Assembly: GCF_009727055.1 (NCBI RefSeq)
Contig: NW_024064356.1
Location: 533,924 to 597,923, forward strand
Direction: 5' to 3'
Length of the DNA: 64,000 nt
Source of the DNA: Benincasa hispida
Taxonomy: Eukaryota > Streptophyta > Magnoliopsida > Cucurbitales > Cucurbitaceae
Shown: piece by piece, positions 1 through 10,952 of the stretch
Numbering within the stretch: the first letter of the stretch is position 1
Layout of the letters: each line of letters begins with the position of its first letter
Translations under genes and position numbers: made by a program
Notes under the pieces: generated by a model
Told to the model about the DNA's origin: nothing
Seen by the model: only the letters and a program-made list of their open reading frames with translations
Database searches by the model: none

Positions 1-140
1 GGAGAGCAAATATATTCTTTTAAAAGAGTAAATTATATGAAATGTGTACTCTTTTTCCTTCACTAGGATTTTTTTCCATTGAGTTTTTTTCTAGTAAGGT
101 TTTAGTGAGATTTTATATATAATGGATATTTAAGGTGGAG
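1..140 (+). mobile_element. Copia element tail (internal 3' end and polypurine tract)
   Basis: This is the last internal stretch of a copia retrotransposon that begins outside the window. It matches the reverse complement of about 14906-15015 in the minus-strand copia element, including the actctttttccttcactagg block. A purine-rich tract (taaggtggag) lies directly against the LTR start, which is where plus-strand DNA synthesis would be primed. No coding sequence remains in it. Confidence 0.75.
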
Positions 141-275
141 TATTATAAATACTATAATAATAATAGATGTCTATTAGTGTCAAAACTTGGTTTCCTAAAA
201 GACCAAATGACATTCTCCTACTACCCGTTGTGTCTTTAAACATATGGTCCATATGTCTTATGAGTACACATCCTT

Positions 276-1559
276 GGGGGGTGTTTGATTCAAGGGTTGA
301 GATTGGATGGGTTAGGCATCCTAAACCCAACCTTTGTTTGAGGCATGGATTTCGGAAGCCTTGGCTTCCTACATCCTTTTCCCACTATTCAAACCCATGA
401 GTTACTTTTTTTTTTTTTTTTCTAATTTAATTTAGGAAATACGTCGGCCAACCTCCAGCCACCACTAGCCAACTCTGACCACCATCGACCAACCTCTGGC
501 AACCCCCCTTCCCTCCACACTGGTAAAATTCTGGCCAACAACTTTGTTAGCCACCCTCTGATTGCCATCTCTGGAGACTGCCACCAACTAATCTTGAAAA
601 ACATCAATAAAAATACTCTTAGTATATAACAAACTAGACAAATTTGTCTATAAAAATATTTTTAAGAAAGAATTGCAATACACATTTTAATGAGTTTTTA
701 TCAAAAGTGTTTAATTAAAAATGAATTGTTAAAATATATTTTTTTTTCCAAGTCATTCCAAACGCGCCAATAAACTGCAATTGTATAGTTATATTTATTT
801 AGATTATATGTGTAGAACTATATATGTTTGGAAGTTCTAATTTAATTTAATAACATTTTAATTTTTTTTGTTGGTCAATTTAACTAACTCGAAGACAATC
901 ATTTTCTAAAAATAAAGATTTAAAAGGTTTAAAACAACTTAGAGACCAAATAAAAAAACTAAAACTCGAAATTTATAATCTTTTATTCCTCAAATGTAAT
1001 TTGACAAGAAAAAAAAAATATAGTTTTTCAATCATTGAATTTAATATTAAAATACTATTTTATTTCAATTTTAAGTCAACGTATTATGGTAAAAAAAAGT
1101 TGATAATTTTCAAATTAGATAAAGTGACAAAAGTCTATGAAATTTTATTTCAAAATCTAGTAAGATTAAAATATCAAATTATTAAAATAATAGATTAAAT
1201 AAAATTATAATTTTAGTCAAAAACTCTATTTCAATTTTTTTTTAAAAAAATTATTTTTCTAAAATTTTTAGTTTATTTTAAACTTAAATATATTAAAATA
1301 ATTAAGATGACAAAATTTAAACTAATCTAAAATTTAACAAGTGATTAAATATAAAAAAAAATATTTCACAAACTAAATATTTATAAATCTGCACTTCATT
1401 CCCAGGCTTCTTTAAGCCTGGACTCCAAACACAAACTTCTTAAACTCAGACTTCCAAAAATTGCATTCCAAACACAGTTTTATTAAACTCAGGCTACCTA
1501 AATTCCCAGGCTTAACATTCTCAGGTTTAAGATTCCAAACTTGCTTGCCAAACGGCCCC
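276..1559. mobile_element. Non-autonomous terminal-inverted-repeat element (Harbinger-like?)
   Basis: The left end reads ggggggtgtttgattcaag and the right end, read on the other strand, ggggccgtttggcaagcaag, an imperfect inverted pair. The ends contain further opposed blocks built on toggctt/aagcctgg-type words. It sits inside a copia LTR, which shows that it is an insertion. G-rich ends with a GTTTGG core are typical of PIF/Harbinger MITEs, whose target duplication is TWA. Here the flanks are CTT and TTA, so the duplication is not clean and the superfamily is a guess. No transposase is present. Confidence 0.5.
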
Positions 1560-1598
1560 TTAGTGTCCACTAATTCCACCTCCTACTTGTGAATTCTC

Positions 1599-1608
1599 CT
1601 ATAAATAG
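1599..1608 (+). promoter_or_regulatory. TATA box of the copia LTR
   Basis: The sequence ctataaatag is kept at the same place in the LTRs of the related elements (opposite strand at 14756-14765 and 20863-20872). It is the likely core promoter for the retrotransposon transcript. Position and conservation support this; activity is unknown. Confidence 0.5.
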
Positions 1609-1847
1609 TGGCCATTTTGTGGATTTTGAAAGGTGGTGAAGATTGGTGAAAAATCCCAACTTTTTGGAAAGAAATTAGAGAAAATTTCATAATTTCATAA
1701 ATTTCTTTATTTTCTTTAATTTTAAGTAAGTTATTTATTTTATATTATCTTATTATTTATGTATATTATATATTATTATTATATTTATTTATTATTTATA
1801 TTATATTTTTTCCACATCTATGTTTCACTGTGGTCTCCAATTTTACA

Positions 1848-3570
1848 ATAGATCCACACTTAAAAAGTTAAGAGATATTCAAACATTGCTGCAGCTTGAC
1901 CCTTGTAATGAGCTTATAGGTTACAAAGTGCCATGTGCCATCCTCTATCACATGGCTCTAGCTGATGGTAATTGGTGACCTATGAAAAGAGTTTTAAACC
2001 TACATTTCTATTCTACCCTTAAAAATATAGGAAAAATATAAGAAATACTTTGAACTTTCTATATATTAAGAAAATAGTCTTGTATTTTTAGAAGTTAAAA
2101 TATTACCTTTGAATATTCATAAAAGTTTCAAAACTACTCTTCGAACTAGTAGAATTTCTTTAGAATTTTGGATGGAAATTGAGATATGCAATGGTGTAGT
2201 AGTGATCTAGAATGAAAATTTAGATCACCACACTGTTTAAAATCTCGATTATGTTTCAAATTATGGTTTCTACTCCAACGATAGATTTTAAATGTTTATG
2301 AAAATTGAGGAATAATATTGAAACTTCTGAAACTATAATAAAGTTTTCTTTTGAAACAAAGGGTAAAGTTTAAGGGTACTTGTTAAAAGTTAACTTGAGA
2401 AATTGATAAAATACAACAACATATCACTAATATGGAACTTGATATTAAGAATAGGAAATTTAAGCATATTTAAAAAGAACGAAATACTTGTGTAAATTTA
2501 AATATTTTTTTATATTTACAATTTTAAAAAAATAGATCAATCGAAATCGATATTTTTTATCAACATTTTATCATATGCATTTCTTTAAATTTGAGATCTC
2601 GACATTTTTTTTTATATTGACATTCAAAGTGTTGTCAATAATTGAAAAAAAAAGGCATGGATGAAGTACAATCAATATAATCTACCCATAATGACAAAAC
2701 AAATAAGTGATGAAGTGAAAGTTGTGTTGAATTGAGATTTGAGATTTTCCCTAAGGTTTTTTAGGGATTAATTATTAACCTTTAGATGGTATTGAGTGTC
2801 TTATCAATTAAGCTAGACTAACTATTTTTCCTAGTCATTACCTATATTTAGTTAGTTTAAAAAGGAACATTTTTAAGTAACATATAAGCAAGTACATCCT
2901 ATAGGAAAGGAACAACATAACTTATAAAAGAATACAAAATGTTGAATGAGATGATTGGGAGAAATTAGACCAAGCAAAAATTACAAACACAAATGTTTAT
3001 TACTTTAGCAACTTACAAAAGTTTGGTTAAATGTTAAAAGCTAAAACTTCTTTAAATTTTCTATTTTTAGAAATTAAGTTCATAAATATCATGTCTACAT
3101 TTTTTTTTTAAATTTAGCTCTTTAGAAATATTCTTAAAATTTAAAGTAAGTTTTGAAAAAAAAAAGTTAAAAGAGAAATTGTTGTAAATGACAAAAACTA
3201 CTGAAAATATTTTCATATATAGCAAAATGCCATAGTTTGCTATATATATAAACATTTTAGTTATTTTGTTTATGTATGAAAATAATCCAAAATTAATTTC
3301 TAATTTCTTTTAGTTAGAATTCAAATGTTTCTTACCTGACAAAAACCAACACAATATTAAATATATAAATAAATAGATTGAAATGATTATCAAATCAGAT
3401 CTAAATATAAACATTGGAAAGTGTTTTTCTTCAAATTATTTAGGTCCTGATTAGTAATCATTTCGGTTTTTGAAAATTAAGCATATTTTCTTATCATGAT
3501 TTGCATATTTACCGAGTATAATGATTGAATTCTTAGCCAAATTTTAAAAACAAAAAGAAATTTTTAAAAG

Positions 3571-3574
<4 letters not shown>
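1848..3574. repeat. Non-coding AT-rich stretch with a foldback and dispersed repeats
   Basis: No gene is visible. A foldback of about 380 bp spans roughly 2015-2395: the left arm (aactttctatatattaag, then ttagaagttaaaatattacc) pairs imperfectly with the right arm read in reverse. Around 3165-3275 is a fragment of the short MITE family described at 4134. Around 3445-3565 is a copy of a dispersed repeat containing ttttgaaaattaagcatatt, which recurs at about 7410, 11500 and 11690. Confidence 0.5.

Positions 3575-3624
<50 letters not shown>
3575..3624. repeat. Poly-T tract of 50 bases
   Basis: An uninterrupted run of 50 T. It follows a dispersed repeat copy and could be the A tail of a minus-strand retroposed sequence, but no retroposon body is recognisable next to it. 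Its true length may differ because such runs are hard to sequence. Confidence 0.9.
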
Positions 3625-3629
<5 letters not shown>

Positions 3630-4133
3630 TTGAATGATCAAAATGTCACAATCTCTCTCTTTTTAAAATTTACATGAATGTAATTGATTGTACAAAATCA
3701 TTCACTTCATTCATTGTCCTACAAGAGGGAAAAAGAAGTCAATGAATCAAACCTTAGTTGTGTCTTTCTTTGTAATTTACTTTTTAGTTTCAAAGGGAAG
3801 GCCATGTGTAATGTGTGCCCTCTTCTTTTCTTGGTCAAATTATATATAATTTTTCTCTTTTTAATTCTATACACGCATGTTTCAGATTCAGATTGTTACA
3901 ATGTCAATTATTCTTAAGTTGAATTTTTTTTAGTATAGACTAGCTAACTCATTAATTTTATATTATAGTCATGTAATCATCACATACTAATTTTTAACAG
4001 TTAAATGTATTACTTGAACAAAAATTTACTTTTACTCACTTTTAGTTTTAACCGCTCTATTTATATTAACCAACCAAACCTGCAAATATCACATAGAATT
4101 CCATACATTCAATGCGTGGTTAATAATATAATA

Positions 4134-4358
4134 GTAAGAAAATTATTTTAAATGACAAAACTGCTAAAAATATTTACAACTAATAGCAAAATATCACAGT
4201 CTATCTGTGAATCATGATAGATTACTATTCGTGTCTATTCATGTCATCATAAAAAATCTATCGTTGTCTATCGCGGTCTATCATGGATAGATTGTGATAT
4301 TTTGCTATTATTTGTAAATATTTTGATTTATTTTTCTTTATTTGAAAACAACCCTTAA
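4134..4358. mobile_element. MITE with gtctatc repeats
   Basis: A foldback element. The left arm (ttttaaatgacaaaactgc, then caaaatatcacagtctatc) is mirrored on the right arm, where the reverse strand reads aataatagcaaaatatcac. The loop holds several copies of gtctatc and gatagac. Relatives in this window lie at about 3165, 7966, 24180, 31076, 58925 and 59585. No coding capacity. Confidence 0.65.
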
Positions 4359-4459
4359 TAATATGTACACAAAAGAAAAATATTGGATTTAATAGGAATG
4401 GAAAAATTATATGTATATATATGTGGGGTAAATTAGGGAGAACCATAACTTTATAATTT

Positions 4460-5045
4460 AATATTTGGGAAAAATAAATTGGTCTCGAGATTTGAGGTCT
4501 AATTTCGATTTAGTTCTTAAGTTTCAAAATGTTATACATTCAATCATTAAGTTTTTTAATTTGGTTTCAATTTAGTTCTTGAAAATGTTGCAATTTTACC
4601 GTTGACATTTGAATTTTGTTTGAATTTGGCCTTTAGATTTCAAGATTTTACATTTTTAACCTCAATTTTTCATTAAATACTCATTTTTAAATATTTATGT
4701 CAATGTCTATTAATTAATTTAAAATAATTATGAAGTATAATATTAGAAGTAATGAAAAATAGTGAAACTTAATTAATTATAATTCATTTACTTATTTTAA
4801 ATTTATTAACATACATTAACATTGGAGACGAAAATTAAATATTTAATAAAAAAACCGAGGCTAGAAATGTAAATCTTGAAATCTAGGGACCAAATTTAAA
4901 TAAAACTCAAATGTCAAGAGTAAAATTACAATATTTTGAAACCTAGGGACTTCATTGAGACCAAACTCAAAACTTATAAACTAAATAGGTAAAATTTTGA
5001 AATCTAAGGATCAAATAAAAATTAGACCTCAAATAAGACAAAAAT
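4460..5045. mobile_element. Long-armed foldback element of about 585 bp
   Basis: The left arm, about 215 bp from gatttgaggtctaatttcga, returns inverted in the right arm, which ends attagacctcaaataagac. Blocks such as tttcaaaatgttatac and catttgaattttgtttgaat are mirrored in order. The centre is unpaired AT-rich DNA. This is the structure of a non-autonomous hairpin MITE. No transposase gene. Confidence 0.6.
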
Positions 5046-5639
5046 AATTTTTTTTTCTTTTAAGATTTTGATCTAACAATTTAAGAAGGGAATAATTATT
5101 CACCATCCTTTTTTGCTCTGGTTAGGGGATTTTTTTTTTTTTGAGTAATGAAAAAAAAAAACTTTCTTCATAGATTAAAGTTTCAAATTTTAATACCATT
5201 GTAGCACTTATTATTTCCCAACATGTGGGGTAGAGAATGAGACCTCGAAATTTTTTTTGGTCAATGATATGGATGTCTTGATGAGTTCAACTAATACTTA
5301 GGCTATTGTAATATTGAATTTTAGTAAGAGCAAAAGATTAGAAATAATCTATTAGTTAAGGTCTCGTTTGGTAGTGATGATTTGAGTTTTATAAAAAAAT
5401 TAAACTTGTGTAATTAAGCTTTTTTGTTATCCATTTTTTTAAAAATCCAAAATCCAAATAAAAAAATATAGTTTTGTCATTGAACCTAACATTTAATGTG
5501 AAATTAAATTATAATAAAAAAATTGTGAGAAAACAATCACAATCATTTTTTAAAAAATAAAATAAAAGTATTATCAAATGGGTAAGCTTTATGAAGAAAT
5601 TATTTAGTGTTTGGATATAATGTGGATGAAGTTGCAACA

Positions 5640-6100
5640 ATATATTTTGGTTCTTGTATGGTCAATATAATTTTTATTTGGTTTCTAGGTTTCAATATGT
5701 TATATTAATTTCTGGATTTTATATTTTTGCTCATAAATTTTATTTATACTCATTTTTGGTTTTTTGTATTAAATTTTAAATAATTAATTTAAAATAAGGT
5801 AAATTACAAAAACCATCTTTGAAGTATGATGATAATTGTAATTACACCTTTAAACTTCAAGTGTTAAAATTGGATTCTCAAACTTACAAGAGTCGTAGAA
5901 ATTGTACCTCCAAACAATAAAAATTGAACCTTCAAACATATACAACCGTTACAATTTCTATATTTATGTAAGCTTGAGGGTCCAATTTTCATAATCATAT
6001 AAGTTGGAGGGATTTTTATAATTGAACTTTTATGGATATAATTGTAACTACCACTATATTTTAGGGGTAGTTTTTATAATTTTTTCTTTAAAACAATTAT
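5640..6100. mobile_element. Foldback element (arms about 120 bp)
   Basis: Between about 5805 and 6092 the left arm (ggtaaattacaaaaaccatc ... tggattctcaaacttacaag) pairs with the right arm, whose reverse strand reads aattataaaaactacccc and then ttggaccctcaagcttaca. It is embedded in an older repeat starting near 5640 that resembles the arms of the 4460 element. Non-coding. Confidence 0.5.
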
Positions 6101-6104
6101 TATG

Positions 6105-6530
6105 TAAAATTTTAAATTAATTTAATTGTGATAAAAGGTAATGAAAACTAGTATAAAAAATTAAACCAATTAATAGAAAATTAACACAGATGATTAAATG
6201 TGAGCATTAGTGAAAACTTATGATAAAATCATAACACCTTGAAATCTAGAATCAATTAAAAATTAAATTCTTTTAAAAAAAAAAACTAAATTCATAATTT
6301 AGGGGTAAAAATAATTATTAGATAGATTTTTAAATTAATTTAATAGTGACAAAAAATAATGAAAACTAATACAATAATTTTAAATCAATTAATAGAAATT
6401 AACGCAAATGATTAAAAGTGAGCATCGACGAAAACTTATGAATAAAATTGTAACATCTCGAAATCTATAATAAAATGAAAACTAAATTCTTAAAAAAAAA
6501 ACTAAATTCATAATATTTTAAAACCTAATA
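6105..6530. repeat. Tandem duplication with a repeat unit near 219 bp
   Basis: Two diverged copies lie head to tail, at about 6105-6315 and 6326-6522. Shared blocks include taaattaatttaat, a run like aattaatagaaa(a)ttaac, gattaaa(a)tgtgagcat and actaaattcataat. The copies differ at many positions, so the duplication is old. No coding capacity. Confidence 0.55.
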
Positions 6531-6569
6531 AATAGATGAGAATTAACCTTAGAAAGTGGCACCTTTGAT

Positions 6570-8969
6570 TTATTTTGGTATCTATATTTTTAAAATATTC
6601 ATTTTTTATTTTTATACTTTGAATTTTTGTTCATTTTAGTCCATGTAATTTCAAAATGTTCATTTTGATCATAATACTTCCAACTTTGATCTATTTTGAT
6701 CTTGAAACTGTAAAAAAAAAAAAAAGTTTGATCATTTAAAAATGGAGTATAGATAAACATGAAGGGACTAAAATATAAGAATCAAAATGAACTAAAATTG
6801 TAAGTATAAGAATTAAAGTAAACTAAATCTAAAAATACATATTTAAGTCATTCATAAATTTGGTTTAAAATGCAGCATTTTGAATCATTGAGATCAAATG
6901 AAAAAAACTGAACCGTTTGAAAAGTATATATTATTATTATTATTTTGTAGAAAAAGCAATGTGAGATATGACGTAATGATGTGTGGATATTTTTTATTCA
7001 AAGGATAGTGAAAGCCGCCCTCGATATAAACGTGCATAACAAGATTCTTCCCCTTATCTCAATGTACATTCAACATTCATTATTAATAATTTTTTATGCA
7101 TAAAAAAAAAATCCAAAAACAAACAAACAAACATATTGTACTTATTTATATGTTTGCCTATTTTTTCTATTTAGTTCTTTATCATTTTAATTTTTCAATT
7201 TCTCTCCTAGTAGATTAGAAATTCTTAATTTGATTCTTCCATAATGTTTGGGTTTATAAAGTCGAGACATCGTTGAATTATTGCTTTTTATGTCACTTCT
7301 ACGTCCAATTCAAAATAAATATATTTTATTTGATTGATAAGTAAGAATTGATTTACAAATAAGTTAGATTTTATTAAAGAAGTAGTGTATTTGAATAAGA
7401 TGAGTATTTCGTTTTTGAAAATTAAGTCTATAGACACTATTTTCACCTTTAAATTTCTTAGTTTGTTATCTACTTTTTTACTATGGTTTAAAAAACCAAG
7501 TAAAAAAGTATCTCTTCAAAAGTTATTTTTGTTTTCGAAATTTAACTAAGAATTCAACAATTGTACTTAACAAAGATGCAAATCAATGTAAGAAATGAGG
7601 AGAAAATATGCTTAATTTTAAAAAATGAAATAATTATCAAATGAGGGTTAATGATATATTACATTTTTTTTAAAAAAATAATAATAATTTTCGTGTGGAA
7701 GGACTTAGAATTTTTAGTACATTAAAGGGAAAATAGAGTTTTTAAAAATATTGAGAAACAAATTGAGAATTACTTGAAAGAGTTGAGACAACAATAATAA
7801 AACCTTGTGAGTATTGTATACTTTAGGTATAAGGTTGAGCCAAAAATCAATATATATTTTAGTCATTGATATTTGATTATTAAAAATTTAACCAATGTTG
7901 CTTACTAAGTTGGATTTCGCCGTGGATGAGCTAAAATTTGGGAGAAATTAAATTTGTCATACCTTTTAAAAGGGTTGTTTTTAAATACAGAAAAATGAAC
8001 CAAAATATTTATAAATATAATAAAATTTTATTATGTATCTGTGGTAGTCTACGATAGACTACTATCCACGATATGGTTAATTATGGATTGATGTGAACTA
8101 TAGAAAGAGAAAATCAAACCTAATAGTAAAAAAAAAAAAAAAAAAAGAAAGAAAGAAACAAAAAAGAAAAAAAAAACTCATTCAAATTACCTAATCAGCT
8201 AATCCAAAATCCTCCATATAATTTAGGCTTGATAAATATTTGGTTTTAATTTTTAAAAATTAAGTTTATAAATATTATTATTTTTCTGAGTTTTTCTTTG
8301 TTTTGTTAGGGACTAATTTCTAAAACTATTTGAAAACTTAAGTTTATAAACACTATTTTCGTTTATTGATTTATTAGATTTTTGAAAATATTGATAAAAA
8401 GTAGATAATAAAATAAATATAGTTAGAGGCAGGAGGAGTGTTCATAAACTTATCAAAAGGGTTTTCTATATATATAAACAAATAAATAGATCTAATTACA
8501 CAATTGTCTAAACTTTCCTAATTTTTCCATGGATAGTCTAATGAGCTATTACTTTACACAAAAATTTGGTCTAATTTACTTTTTCAGCTCTCTTTACCAT
8601 TCACTTTATACATGTATAAATAAAAAAAAATGCATATAAAGGAAGTTTCTCACGATTAAAAACTTCTCAAATGACTTTGTTATAAAAAAACTACACAAGT
8701 AAGGAAAGTTTCTCCGAAATTTTAAAAATAGTTGCCCTCGTAAATGAAAGCAAGAATCAACCAGAAGCTTTGAAAGAGAAAACGAGGTATATTTGATATA
8801 TACAACACTATATATTTGAATTTTCTAGAAGTAAACAAGGGTTTATTTAATAAGTGCATGAATAAGAAAATTTGTACAATATATTATCTTCTATACCGAA
8901 TAATATATGCAATGTATGTTTACATTTTTCAGTATATTTGTAAACACACCAAAAAAGTAAACATGATAT
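6570..8969. repeat. Non-coding AT-rich stretch with repeat fragments
   Basis: No gene is visible. A diverged foldback spans about 6570-6850: the words tttagtccatgtaatttc and gggactaaaatataagaatc are mirrored across a central A run. Dispersed repeat copies of the tttgaaaattaagt type occur at about 7410-7640 and 8225-8430. A half copy of the gtctatc MITE lies at about 7966-8100, with tgatagactac-like words. An A-rich microsatellite follows at about 8121-8177. Confidence 0.45.
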
Positions 8970-10952
8970 TGTTGGGGTTGATGTCGTAAATCTCATAAAG
9001 TTCTATAGTTTGTAATTGTATAGTACAAATATTTAATTTGACATTTAGTAGCATTAAACCCATAAACCAATAAACTAGCATCCAAGGTTATCTTTTGTAG
9101 TTTAAACATGTATGTAGAGATATTCAAGTGGATCATGTTTAAGTGATAACCTAAATAGTATGTAGTAGATAGATAAGGTTGGATACCTTATCATGGTGAC
9201 ACTACCAATATGATCCATTTTGTAGATGTTACAATTGTTGTAAAGTGCTACAAATGATCTGATATTGGTCATTCGTGTGGAGACATGTGAGCTGGAGTAT
9301 TTTATACAAAGAATTTTGTATAAGATCGGACCACGAAATGACTAGTCTCATTATTTAGCACCGTTCATAATAGAGACTTACATTTCACCAGGATGACCAA
9401 TCTTGTGAGTGAGTTGTGAACTCCTGCCTATGAAGGCGGTCTTTTCATTTGTATAGATGAAAATGATTAGATCGCCAACTCAATAAGCCTACCATTTTGG
9501 AGATTTGTTTGATTGGGAAGCTAGGAACACAGTTACACAAGACGGAATTCACTCCTTCATTGAGGTTAGGGAAAGTAGATAAATTGCTCCTTTAAAGACT
9601 GATTCTAGGGCTTGAACAATGTGATGTCATACCCTCTCTTAGCCTGAGAGGTGTTTAGTCATAGTTGAACTATAATTTATTGTCTTAGAAGAATCGGTGG
9701 TACTTAAGGAGTTAGATGTAACTATAGAGACAAAATGGTAATTTTGGCCCAACTGTACTTACAAGCAATTTGTGAAGGGTCATTGCATTGTTGATTGGTT
9801 ATATCCAATGGACACATGAATATATCTGTAGTGTGAAGAGTGCAACTGTTATCCTTAGTAAAGTGTCCGACAGTTAATAGATGGTGAATAATATAACTAA
9901 AGGAGTTTAATTAATTATTCAAGTACCATTGAAGCTTCAAGCTATAGGTCCATGTGGTCCTAGCTCAACATGAATTAAATGAGAATCAATTTTGGATTAA
10001 TTTGAATTTTTCAAATTAATTGAGGAAATTAATTATATATGATACAATTAATTTAATTTAATTATATATGATATAATTACTATAATGTATTTGATACATT
10101 ATAATTTAAAGTTTATTTGAGAGGAAATAAATACTTGAATATGGTTTAAATATTAATTATGTGAATTGGATTTATATAATTAAATTTAGTATAAATGTGA
10201 TTTATATTAAATACCGTGCATTAATAAAAAAATTAAACTATAGGTTATATTGTAATTGATACAATATTAAACTATATGTTATATGTTATATTTGATGTAA
10301 CATATAGTTTAATATATATATATATGATAAAGTGGTTATCATATAAATATATATTAATGCTTTATTAAAATTAGTTTTATCAATTATTTTTGTTTTTTTT
10401 TTAAAATAATTTTAGGGATGGAGTTGTAACTCCCTACCAATTTTTCTCTCTACTACGTGATAGTGGGGAGAGGTTGGTTGATTTTTTTTTTTTCATCGTA
10501 TTCTTCCTCCTTTAGGTTTTGGCAGAGAAGTAAAAAATCAATCAACAGGTAAAAACCTCTATGAGAAAAGTTCTCAGTCTCACAACTCTCTTCTCCTCTT
10601 TTTCTTTTCCCTCACTTCCAAATACCTAAGAGCCCATAAAACTCCTTAGAGATTCTCTTCTACTTCAGAAAATACAGAAGCTTCTGAGTGGTGGTGACCA
10701 TTAGTAGGGTTTCGAGTTTGTGATTTTTTAGGGAAGGATTTTAAAGAAGGGTTTTTCAAAGGTAAGGATTTTTTTTTTTTTTTTTTAATGAAAAACCCTA
10801 ATTCTTCTTCTTATCTTTTATTCAATTTATAATAAGCATGCTGTATTTTATTTTAAATGGCTATGTTTAATTCTCTAAAATTGTAAGTTCTGTAAAATTT
10901 GGGATTCAAGTCCGATCCCGTTTTCACTCAAGGACCATAACTGGATCCTTCA
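8970..10952 (+). mobile_element. Solo LTR, 1,983 bp, of the TGTTGGGGTTGATG copia family
   Basis: It begins TGTTGGGGTTGATG and ends ATCCTTCA, and is flanked by a perfect 5-bp duplication, gatat, at 8965-8969 and 10953-10957. No internal coding region lies beside it, so it is a solo LTR left by recombination between the two LTRs of one element. It is homologous along its length to copies at 18084, 46462 and 55099. Near the 3' end, ccctcacttccaaatacc followed by aaaaccctaa blocks match the same positions in the other copies. Confidence 0.88.

Larger units (their letters stand above)
141..1847 (+). mobile_element. Copia 3' LTR, interrupted by a 1.28-kb insertion
   Basis: The LTR opens with tattataaatactataat and closes with ctccaattttaca, matching the start and end of the LTRs at 14539-14905 and 20646-21012 read on the opposite strand. 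The middle keeps the block tcctataaatagtggc, also found in the other copies. The match is broken between 276 and 1559 by another element. Without that insertion the LTR would be about 420 bp, close to the 367 bp of its relatives. It is either the 3' LTR of an element truncated by the window or part of an older remnant. Confidence 0.7.
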
